The translations under genes and the position numbers were made by a program. A stretch of 10,980 bases of DNA, from assembly GCA_016781885.1 (NCBI GenBank), contig JADDPM010000025.1, positions 1-10,980 on the forward strand. The letters run 5' to 3'. The notes under the pieces were generated by a model. It saw only the letters and a list, made by a program, of their open reading frames with translations. It was not told the DNA's origin and made no database searches. Positions 1-5,974 of the stretch are shown here, piece by piece (within the stretch, counting starts at the first letter, position 1; every line of letters starts with the position of its first letter). This DNA comes from Rubrobacter sp. (GTDB lineage Bacteria; Actinomycetota; Rubrobacteria; Rubrobacterales; Rubrobacteraceae).

Positions 1-3000
1 ATCGCGTCGGGGGCGTGGCGCATCAGGGCACGATGGCGCTCCTCGCTCTCCCGGAGCGCCTCCTCGGCCCTCTTGCGCTCGGTGATGTCGAGCAACGTTC
101 CGAACTTCCGGACTGGCTCGCCGTCTTCGCCGTAGGTGGTCTCCAAACGCGCCTGAACGAAACGTACCTCCCCGTCCGGCCGGAGTATGCGGTGCTCGAT
201 GGTAAAGGAAGTTTCTCCTCTGGACATGGAGTCTCGTACGGCCTTTCCGACGTCCCCCCGGTCGTGGGGGTGGATCGACTCTATGAGCGATTCGAAGGTC
301 GGGGCAAACTCTTGAGTAACAAAGCCCAAGATGCGGTACATCTCGTCGGACCAACGCATCTCGCACTTTATCCAGGGCATTTCGCGCTTTAGCGGGCCCG
401 TATCCCAGCTTCCCAGGTGGGCCAACTCTTGCGCCTCGGTGAGGCTGGCCTCGCTCGCTCGAAGCGCTTCCTCCACCTTTTCGCGAACGGTAACGTCGCG
501 AAAGCTCCACACCCTACCAACGGCCCCTTCTTCTCCGAGTGTTCGTTGAGGCAACGAATAGCGCTCGAAGACCCTTCCATCGTTGAACCTGACTATGTCG
601 AAGCTTTCCTCATCCGGCCGGGCATACAATTCCTCGACCTTCGTGAGAAAGCCTTCGGGGTCCTGAAGCTGATCCATTACGAACTCCAGCGCCCGGTAGT
701 CATCATGAGAAGCCAGGACATGCTCGGGGATGTGCCACATTTCGGCGAACTTCTGGTTGAACTTCCTTATCTTGCCCTTTCCGTCCGCTACGAGAACACC
801 ATCAGCGGTCGATTCCAGCGTGGCGCTAAGCAGAGAAAGAGAGCTCTTGACCTCCTCTTCGACCCGCTTGCGCTCGGTGACGTCTCGGCAGTTGACTACC
901 ACGCCGTTCACGCTTGGATCGTCGAGGAGATTGTTGCGGAGGACCTCCATGTAACGCCAAGAGCCGTCCGCGTGCCGGTGGCAGATCTCTATGGGCGGCT
1001 GCACTCCGGGCTTTTTTAGTGCCTCGGCGAACGACCTCTTCACCCGCTCGACATCTTCCGGATGAAGGTAACCGAAGCTGTTGGTCCCGATCCACTCTTC
1101 GGGCTTGTATCCCAGCACCCGCTCGACCGACGGACTAATGTATCGCACCGTGTGATCGGCCTCGAAGATCGTGATGATATCCGACATGTTCTCGACCACC
1201 GCCCGGTAGCGTTCCTCGCTTCGGCGCAACTCCTCCTCCGCCCGCTTACGCTCGGTTATGTCGCGGACGATGCCCAAAACTTCGTTCGCGCCGCTCGTGA
1301 CCAGGCGGGCCTCGAAGTTTCTTACGCCCTCAGGTATGGAGAGTTGATATTCGTAGACCTGCATCTCGCCCGTGTCGAGTGCGCGGGCGAGATGGTGAAG
1401 GGCCGTATTGGCAACCTCGGCGGGCATCACATCGCCCAACTTGTTACCGATTATGTCTTCGGGCGGGACGTACAACTCGCTCTCTTTGCTCGCCGCTTTG
1501 AAGTCCAGAATCTCGCCCGCGCCGCTCAAGAGGAACATCATATCGGGGCTGGCGTCGACGATGGCCTTGTTCCTCGCCTCGCTCTTGCGCAGCGCCTCCT
1601 CGGCCAGCTTGCGCTTGGTAATGTCGCGGTCCGCTCCCTGGTATCCCACGACCTCACCGTTGCTGTCGAACATCGGAACGGCGTTGCTCTCCAGGTAGCG
1701 GTAGGTGCCGTCCTTGCGCCGCCACCTGCGGATAAGGCCATTCCAGCCACGCTTCTCCGCGATTAATTCCGGCAGCAGCTTCCCTAACTTTATTCGGTCC
1801 TCTTCATGGATGAAGGGCAGGGCATTCCTTCCGACGAGATCTTGCGCGCGGTAGCCCAGGATCTGTTCTACAGCCGGGTTGCTGTACGTATGCCATCCCT
1901 TTAGATCGATGGACCAGACCCACTCCTGGGTCGTCTCGACAAACGAACGGAATTTCTCTTCACTCTGGTGCAACTCTTCCTCGGCCCGCTTGCGCTCGCT
2001 GATATCGATGATGGTGTGTACGGCTCCCTGAAACTCCCCGTCTGCGTCCATGATAGGGGTCCCGGAAGCAGAGAGATCCTTCTTTCTTCCATCTCTAGTA
2101 GTTATCCTAATCTCATAGGAAGCCGGGACGTTGTCCTTTCGTATAGCCGTCTGCTCTAGGGCCTTCCGCCGCTGCTCTTCGTCCAGGAACTCTAAGAGTG
2201 ATCTTCCGGTGAGCTCTTGGGGCGTTAGTTCGAAGATCTCGGCGTAGGCCCGGTTGCAGTAGGTTATCCTCTCCTCGGAGTCGACGAAGCCGATCCCTTC
2301 CTGGACGGCCTCCACCAGCGTGCGGTACTTCTCTTCCGACTCTCGCAACGCTTCTTGGGCACACTTGCGCTCGCTGACGTCTCTGTTAGTTTCCAGAACA
2401 AACCCCGGCTCCGCGCCGTTGCGCGACAGAACGCGCCGGCTCTCGACTACCACTCTTTGGCCGTCCCGAGAGTAATGAGCTAGCTCGCCTTCCCAGCGAC
2501 CATCTCTGCGTAACCTGCGATCAAACTCTTCGAGGGAGAAAGGATGGCTGGTCCTGAGGAGGTCGTGGCTGACGCGCCCCAAGGCTTCCTCTTTTGACCA
2601 CCCGTAGAGGCGCTCCGCCCCCTGGTTCCAGTAGATGATCTCGCCCCCAAGCTTCCACATAAAGACGGCATCGTGCGTCTGTTCCAGCAGGTCGGCCTGC
2701 CGCCTTATCAATTTCTCGGCCCGCTTGCGCTCGGTTACGTCGCGGGTGGTGACCACGATCCCGCCCACGTTGGGACCGTCGAGCAGGTTGTTGCCGACCG
2801 CCTCGACGTAGCGCCACGAACCGTCCCGGTGCCGCACCCGCGCCTCGACCGGCGAGGTGACGCCCGGTGTGTTCCGCACCTCAGCAAATATGCTGCGCAC
2901 CCGCCCGAGGTCGTCGGGGTGCACCAGCTCGAAGGCATCCTCTCCGATCCGGTCTTCGGGTTTGTAGCCGAATACCCTTTCCACAGACGGGCTCTCGTAG

Positions 3001-3731
3001 AGGATGGTGCCCTTGGCGTCGACGATGGTGAGGGCGTCGGAGGCGTTCTGCGCCAGGGAGCGGAAGCGCTCCTCGCTGCGCCGCAAAGCCTCTTGCTCGG
3101 ACCGCCGGGCCTGCTCGCGCTGCCATAAGAGCGCCACTACTATCAACATGATCGCCGCCAGCAGGGCCGTACCGTAGGTCGCCACGTTGACGACCCAGCC
3201 CGCGCGTTGGGCTTCGGCCTCGTACCGCGCGGTGGCATCCTCCAAGACTTCGTGGAGCGCTTCGAAGCCCGGATTCACCCGCTCCTCGTCCACGATCTCG
3301 GCCTGCCCCAACTGCCCCGCCTCTATCAGGGCGAGCTCTTCGTCCACCGCCGCCTCATACGTGCTCAGCGCTTCGCTAACCCGTCTTAGCTCCTCGTCGC
3401 TTCCTGAGTTCAGCCGCTCGAGCTCGTCGAGCGCTTCATCTATCTCACGACGGTTCTCCGCCACGTCCTCGGCGATCGCGGGAGTGACCTCTCCTTCTCT
3501 AATAGCCTGGTATTCGGCGATCGCCTCCTCCGCGGCGTCCTCTTCAATGCTGAAAAGAAGAGCCTGGGCTTGGAGGTGAGAGTCCTCATACTCGTCTAAG
3601 TATATTCCTACGACAGCGACAGCTATCACAACCACGAGTACGGCTACAGAGAGGCCCCACGCCGGGACCCGGGAGCCGCCTTGGCCTCGGTTGTCGCGTC
3701 CGATCGTTATCAGCCAGCCGGGTATTTTCAT
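1..3731 (-). CDS. Membrane-anchored multi-PAS sensor protein (probable sensor kinase or cyclic-di-GMP enzyme), C-terminus beyond left edge
   Basis: One open frame reads from ATG 3731 through the left edge without a stop, giving 1243 codons plus two bases. An in-frame stop (TAA, 3750-3752) precedes the ATG, and AAGGT at 3736-3740 is a suitable ribosome site, so the start is firm. Residues 25-45 and 180-203 are hydrophobic helices. Between them lies a helical, very acidic domain (about 46-178), and after them a charged linker. Eight PAS domains follow, each ending in a D-[IV]-[ST]-x-[RK]-[KE] linker whose Asp is at residues 331, 451, 576, 703, 824, 950, 1079 and 1215. A ninth starts at the edge (ERHRALMRHAPDA). 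Helical linkers such as RAEEALRESEERYR join them, typical of signal relay into a dimeric output domain. That domain is not in view, so histidine kinase, GGDEF/EAL or phosphatase output all remain possible. Domain identity is secure; output is not. Confidence 0.93.
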   Translation of the reverse strand, partial: MKIPGWLITIGRDNRGQGGSRVPAWGLSVAVLVVVIAVAVVGIYLDEYEDSHLQAQALLFSIEEDAAEEAIAEYQAIREGEVTPAIAEDVAENRREIDEALDELERLNSGSDEELRRVSEALSTYEAAVDEELALIEAGQLGQAEIVDEERVNPGFEALHEVLEDATARYEAEAQRAGWVVNVATYGTALLAAIMLIVVALLWQREQARRSEQEALRRSEERFRSLAQNASDALTIVDAKGTILYESPSVERVFGYKPEDRIGEDAFELVHPDDLGRVRSIFAEVRNTPGVTSPVEARVRHRDGSWRYVEAVGNNLLDGPNVGGIVVTTRDVTERKRAEKLIRRQADLLEQTHDAVFMWKLGGEIIYWNQGAERLYGWSKEEALGRVSHDLLRTSHPFSLEEFDRRLRRDGRWEGELAHYSRDGQRVVVESRRVLSRNGAEPGFVLETNRDVSERKCAQEALRESEEKYRTLVEAVQEGIGFVDSEERITYCNRAYAEIFELTPQELTGRSLLEFLDEEQRRKALEQTAIRKDNVPASYEIRITTRDGRKKDLSASGTPIMDADGEFQGAVHTIIDISERKRAEEELHQSEEKFRSFVETTQEWVWSIDLKGWHTYSNPAVEQILGYRAQDLVGRNALPFIHEEDRIKLGKLLPELIAEKRGWNGLIRRWRRKDGTYRYLESNAVPMFDSNGEVVGYQGADRDITKRKLAEEALRKSEARNKAIVDASPDMMFLLSGAGEILDFKAASKESELYVPPEDIIGNKLGDVMPAEVANTALHHLARALDTGEMQVYEYQLSIPEGVRNFEARLVTSGANEVLGIVRDITERKRAEEELRRSEERYRAVVENMSDIITIFEADHTVRYISPSVERVLGYKPEEWIGTNSFGYLHPEDVERVKRSFAEALKKPGVQPPIEICHRHADGSWRYMEVLRNNLLDDPSVNGVVVNCRDVTERKRVEEEVKSSLSLLSATLESTADGVLVADGKGKIRKFNQKFAEMWHIPEHVLASHDDYRALEFVMDQLQDPEGFLTKVEELYARPDEESFDIVRFNDGRVFERYSLPQRTLGEEGAVGRVWSFRDVTVREKVEEALRASEASLTEAQELAHLGSWDTGPLKREMPWIKCEMRWSDEMYRILGFVTQEFAPTFESLIESIHPHDRGDVGKAVRDSMSRGETSFTIEHRILRPDGEVRFVQARLETTYGEDGEPVRKFGTLLDITERKRAEEALRESEERHRALMRHAPDA
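61..2745 (-). repeat. Tandem array of PAS repeats in the sensor gene (eight linker copies, period about 360-408 bp)
   Basis: The codons for the D-[IV]-T-E-R-K-R linker recur eight times, with the Asp codon at 87-89, 495-497, 882-884, 1260-1262, 1623-1625, 2004-2006, 2379-2381 and 2739-2741. On the plus strand they appear as variants of cgcttgcgctcggtnacgtc. Spacings are 120, 125, 127, 121, 126, 129 and 136 codons. These are diverged protein-domain repeats, not a recent DNA duplication, but the linkers are similar enough at DNA level to allow recombination or misassembly. Confidence 0.85.
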
Positions 3732-3735
3732 CGTG

Positions 3736-3740
3736 ACCTT
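3736..3740 (-). promoter_or_regulatory. Ribosome binding site of the PAS sensor gene
   Basis: AAGGT lies 4 nt before the ATG at 3731, within a purine-rich leader (AAGAAAGAACGAAGGTCACG). Together with the upstream in-frame stop it fixes the start. Confidence 0.6.
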
Positions 3741-3760
3741 CGTTCTTTCTTAACACTCTC

Positions 3761-3795
3761 AGCTCTTAGGAGCTTCCATACCATATATTATCGGC
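3761..3795 (-). promoter_or_regulatory. AT-rich promoter-like block and small palindrome upstream of the PAS sensor gene
   Basis: In an otherwise GC-rich sequence, 3780-3795 is a run of A/T that reads GATAATATATGG on the minus strand. GATAAT (3787-3792) or TAATAT (3785-3790) could serve as a -10 element, giving a leader of roughly 45-50 nt before the ATG at 3731. No convincing TTGACA lies 16-18 bp upstream. Between it and the gene is a 14-bp palindrome, agctcttaggagct (3761-3774), which could be a short leader hairpin or an operator half. The block could equally serve plus-strand transcription. This is the only plausible promoter location for the sensor gene, but the call rests on composition. 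Confidence 0.3.
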
Positions 3796-3903
3796 TTCTT
3801 CCACGAAAACTTTACTCACATGATAAGCAAGGCGTTAGTACTAGAATTTGAACGCCGGAGTTATGGTTGCACGCCGTGCTGCACGACTACCTGGCTTAAG
3901 AGA

Positions 3904-4017
3904 ATGATGGGCGAGATCGACGGCTTCTCCGAGCTGATACTCGAGCTCTACGGCCCCGAATCGGGGAGGCACACTCGGAGCTATGCGGGTGTGGCGACGC
4001 TATCGCTCGGCCTCTAA
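3904..4017 (+). pseudogene. Short reading frame (37 codons), possible gene remnant or small protein
   Basis: From ATG 3904 the frame encodes MMGEIDGFSELILELYGPE and then 18 less regular residues before TAA. The frame is open back to an ATG at 3820, but that part has poor codon use and no ribosome site. Codons for GEIDGFSELILELYGPE end almost entirely in C or G, as in the neighbouring real genes, and the pattern then decays. I read this as a possible leftover 5' end of a regulator-like gene; a helix of the form FSELILELY resembles what I recall from the N-termini of LuxR-type regulators in related bacteria, but that is memory, not a search. A short Arg-containing frame (3863-3907, 14 codons, GGAG at 3857-3860) ends with its TGA overlapping this ATG, which could couple their translation. 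It may also be chance. Confidence 0.25.
3954..3966. repeat. Perfect inverted repeat, 6-bp arms with one central base
   Basis: The sequence ccccga-a-tcgggg is a perfect 6-1-6 palindrome. A second pair of arms, gagct/agctc (3931-3948, 8-nt loop), sits just before it. No T tract follows on either strand, so it is not a standard terminator. It could be a dimeric protein site, or a coincidence within the short frame that it overlaps. Confidence 0.35.
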
Positions 4018-4044
4018 TCCTCGTGGGAGCGGAGGTCGAGCTTG

Positions 4045-4110
4045 ATGGCTGACCACTGGGCAAAAAGGCGAGTGTTTCCGCGTCCCTTCGGAGGAGAATC
4101 AGCGGTGTAA
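4045..4110 (+). CDS. Putative 21-residue peptide, antisense to the 3' end of uvrC
   Basis: ATG 4045 is preceded at 9 nt by GGAGG (4031-4035), the best Shine-Dalgarno match in the gap. The frame encodes a 21-residue basic peptide beginning MADHWAKRRVFPRP and ends at TAA 4108-4110, overlapping the last 12 bp of uvrC on the other strand. I recognise no family. It may be a chance frame, a degenerate gene end, or a small peptide. The only support is the ribosome site; the length is too short for codon statistics. Confidence 0.15.
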   Translation: MADHWAKRRVFPRPFGGESAV

Positions 4111-5940
4111 CCGGGCGTGGACTTCGCGAGCTACCCTGCCCGGCAGTCCCGGCACGGCTTCGAGTTCCTCTAAGGAAGCCTCCAGGAACGCCTCCGGGGT
4201 GCCGAAGTGTTCGAGGATCTTCTTCTTTCGTGAAGGGCCGACGCCGGGTAGCTCGTCGAGGATGGAGCGGGTCATCTCTCTACCGCGAAGGTTGCGGTGG
4301 TAGGTGTTGGCGAAGCGGTGCGCCTCATCCCGGACGCGCTGGAGGAGATGAAGCTCCGGGGACTCACGGCGCAGTATTACAGGCTCGGGGCGGCCCGGCT
4401 GGAAGACCTCCTCGTCGCGCTTGGCGAGCGAGCGCAGGGGGATGTCCGGCAGTTCCGTGCCGACGCCCAGCTCCTCAAAGATCGGAACGACCGCCGAGAG
4501 CTGGCCCTTGCCGCCGTCCAGCAGGATCAGGTCCGGCGTCTGGGCGAACTTCTCGTCGCCTTCGGCGAAGCGCTGGAGGCGGCGGCGTATTACCTCGTTC
4601 ATGCTCGCGAAGTCGTCAGAGCCCTCGACGGTCTTAATCTTGAACCGCCGGTACTGGTCCTTGGCCGGCCTCCCGCCCTGGAACACGACCATCGAGGCGA
4701 CCGAGTTCGTGCCCATCGTGTTCGAGATATCGTAGCATTCTATCCTTACCGGCAGCCTCGGCAGCGCCAACTCCTCGCGCAAGATGTCGAGCGTCGAGGC
4801 GACCCGGTTGCGCTGCGACTCCTCGACGAGCTTCTCGTGCTCCAGGCCAAGCCTCGCGTTCTTCTCGGCCATCTCGAAGATGCGCCGCTTGTCGCCGCGC
4901 CGCGGACGATGCACCCCGACCCGCGTCCCCCTTAGCTCCGACAGGTACGCCTCCAGAGGCGCCAACGCCTCGTCCGTCTCGCCGGTGTTTACGAGGACCT
5001 CGCGCGGGACGGCGGCGGAGTCGTAATACTGGGGGATGAACTGAAGGGCGACCGCCTCGGCCGGCGTCTCGGCGTAGTTATCCAGGAGGAACGAGTCGCG
5101 GTTGACGATCTGGCCCTCCCGCACCGCGAAGACCTGTACGCAGGCCGACTCGCCCTCGACGTACGCTCCGAAGGCGTCAAAGGAATCTTCGGAGGCGATG
5201 GTGGCCTGCTGCTTGTCGCGGACGTAGGTCAGCGCGGAGAGCTCGTCCCGGAGCTTCGCCGCCCTCTCGAAGTCCATCCCGCGGGCCGCCTCGCGCATGC
5301 CGGCCTCGCGTTCACGGATCAGGTAGCCCACACGCCCCTCCAGAAAGGCTATGACGTCAGCGACGATCTTGTCGTAGTCCTCTCTGGAGACCGCACCGAT
5401 GCACGGCGCCGCCGAGCGCCCGATATGGTAGTTCAAGCACGGCACCCCGCTGCGGCGCCCCGGCTCCGGCCCGCGGCACTTCCTGAACGGGAAGGTCTTG
5501 TTCAGCACGTCTATCGTGGAGTGGACCGAACTCGCGCTCGGGAACGGTCCGAAATAGCGGTGGCGCGGGTCGTGGGCCGCCCTCGTGGCGTAGACCCTCG
5601 GGTACTCGTCTCCGGTGGTTACTACGATGTACGGGTAGCTCTTGTCGTCCTTGAGCGAGGCGTTGAAGCGGGGGCGGTGGCGCTTTATGAGGTTCGCTTC
5701 GAGGACGAGCGCCTCGGTCTCGCTCCCGGTGACGATGAAGTCTATACGCCGGACCCGCTCGCGCAACTCTCCTATCTTGGGGCGGCCGTCGCCGGACTTC
5801 GTGAAGTAGTTCGCGACACGCGCGCGGATGTTCTTAGCTTTGCCGACGTAGATCACGCCGTCCTTCGCGTCCTTGAAGATGTAGACGCCGGGCGAGGTGG
5901 GAAGGCGCGAGCGATCCGGATAGCCGTTCTGAGACATCAA
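4099..5940 (-). CDS. uvrC: UvrC, excinuclease ABC subunit C (dual-incision endonuclease)
   Basis: UvrC joins the UvrB-DNA complex and cuts the damaged strand on both sides of the lesion. Numbering from TTG 5940 (613 aa, normal for the family): GIY-YIG nuclease at about 15-100 (GVYIF, IYVGKAKNIRAR, ETEALVLEANLIK) for the 3' cut; cysteine cluster at 155-180; UVR motif for UvrB contact at about 190-237; RNase-H-like nuclease for the 5' cut at about 395-545, with D404 in YDISN and D475 in LLDGGKGQ; and two helix-hairpin-helix motifs at about 560-613 (ELPGVGPSRKKKIL, VPGLPGRVA). TTG 5940 is followed at once by ATG 5937. A TATAAT box placed for transcription to begin on that ATG makes 5937 (612 aa) the likelier start. 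Odd point: the third of four iron-sulfur cysteines is Ser176. The gene lies 34 nt after the membrane-protein gene, at the end of the uvrA cluster. Identity is certain. Confidence 0.98.
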   Translation of the reverse strand: MMSQNGYPDRSRLPTSPGVYIFKDAKDGVIYVGKAKNIRARVANYFTKSGDGRPKIGELRERVRRIDFIVTGSETEALVLEANLIKRHRPRFNASLKDDKSYPYIVVTTGDEYPRVYATRAAHDPRHRYFGPFPSASSVHSTIDVLNKTFPFRKCRGPEPGRRSGVPCLNYHIGRSAAPCIGAVSREDYDKIVADVIAFLEGRVGYLIREREAGMREAARGMDFERAAKLRDELSALTYVRDKQQATIASEDSFDAFGAYVEGESACVQVFAVREGQIVNRDSFLLDNYAETPAEAVALQFIPQYYDSAAVPREVLVNTGETDEALAPLEAYLSELRGTRVGVHRPRRGDKRRIFEMAEKNARLGLEHEKLVEESQRNRVASTLDILREELALPRLPVRIECYDISNTMGTNSVASMVVFQGGRPAKDQYRRFKIKTVEGSDDFASMNEVIRRRLQRFAEGDEKFAQTPDLILLDGGKGQLSAVVPIFEELGVGTELPDIPLRSLAKRDEEVFQPGRPEPVILRRESPELHLLQRVRDEAHRFANTYHRNLRGREMTRSILDELPGVGPSRKKKILEHFGTPEAFLEASLEELEAVPGLPGRVAREVHARLHR

Positions 5941-5943
5941 GAA

Positions 5944-5949
5944 ATTATA
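5944..5949 (-). promoter_or_regulatory. Perfect -10 box (TATAAT) positioned for leaderless transcription of uvrC
   Basis: On the minus strand the sequence reads GGTATAATTTCTTGATG. With the last T of TATAAT at -7, +1 falls exactly on the A of the ATG at 5937. This is the geometry known for leaderless genes in actinobacteria and Deinococcus. No Shine-Dalgarno motif precedes either start codon, which fits. At 17 bp upstream there is GAAGGA rather than TTGACA, so the -35 is weak or absent. It would let uvrC be expressed apart from uvrA. Confidence 0.55.
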
Positions 5950-5955
5950 CCGTGC

Positions 5956-5969
5956 GGAAACGGCGTTCC
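5956..5969. promoter_or_regulatory. LexA-box-like imperfect palindrome over the uvrC upstream region
   Basis: ggaaacggcgttcc matches the actinobacterial/Gram-positive SOS consensus CGAAC-N4-GTTCG at 7 of 10 defined positions and is an imperfect inverted repeat by itself. It sits between the TATAAT box and where a -35 element would be, a sensible place for a repressor. The match is not strong enough to call a site; LexA specificity in this organism is unknown. Confidence 0.2.
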
Positions 5970-5974
5970 TTCGT

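Larger units (their letters stand above)
3732..4098. other. Intergenic region between uvrC and the PAS sensor gene (367 bp)
   Basis: This is the only gap over 300 bp. Reading from the sensor side it holds the AT-rich promoter-like block (3780-3795), a short plus-strand frame with coding-like codons (3904-4017), a perfect 6-1-6 inverted repeat (3954-3966), and a 21-codon frame preceded by GGAGG (4045-4110) that runs into the end of uvrC. On the minus strand after the uvrC stop there is a T run (complement of aaaaa at 4063-4067), but no strong GC-rich hairpin in front of it, so no intrinsic terminator is called. No tRNA-like or repeat-array structure was seen. Confidence 0.6.

Noticed and set aside
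1062..1766. Plus-strand frame of 234 codons, and other plus-strand frames from 15 to 3579, sharing LALGDV/LALGYV segments
   Set aside because: They lie antisense to the continuous PAS sensor frame. The shared LALG[DY]V segments are simply the complement of the repeated D-V-T-E-R-K-R linker codons, and no family is recognisable.
61..2745. Regular repeats about every 375 bp, considered as a CRISPR-like or satellite array
   Set aside because: They are the diverged coding repeats of PAS linkers in one open frame; unit length and divergence do not fit CRISPR repeats.
4040..4098. Possible intrinsic terminator after uvrC (T run complementary to 4063-4067)
   Set aside because: The sequence before the T run forms at most a 3-bp GC stem, too weak to call.
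4297..4935. Plus-strand frames opposite uvrC (up to 212 codons) and opposite the phosphodiesterase (7383-7772, 7782-8426)
   Set aside because: They are mirror frames of conserved coding sequence without start signals or recognisable motifs.
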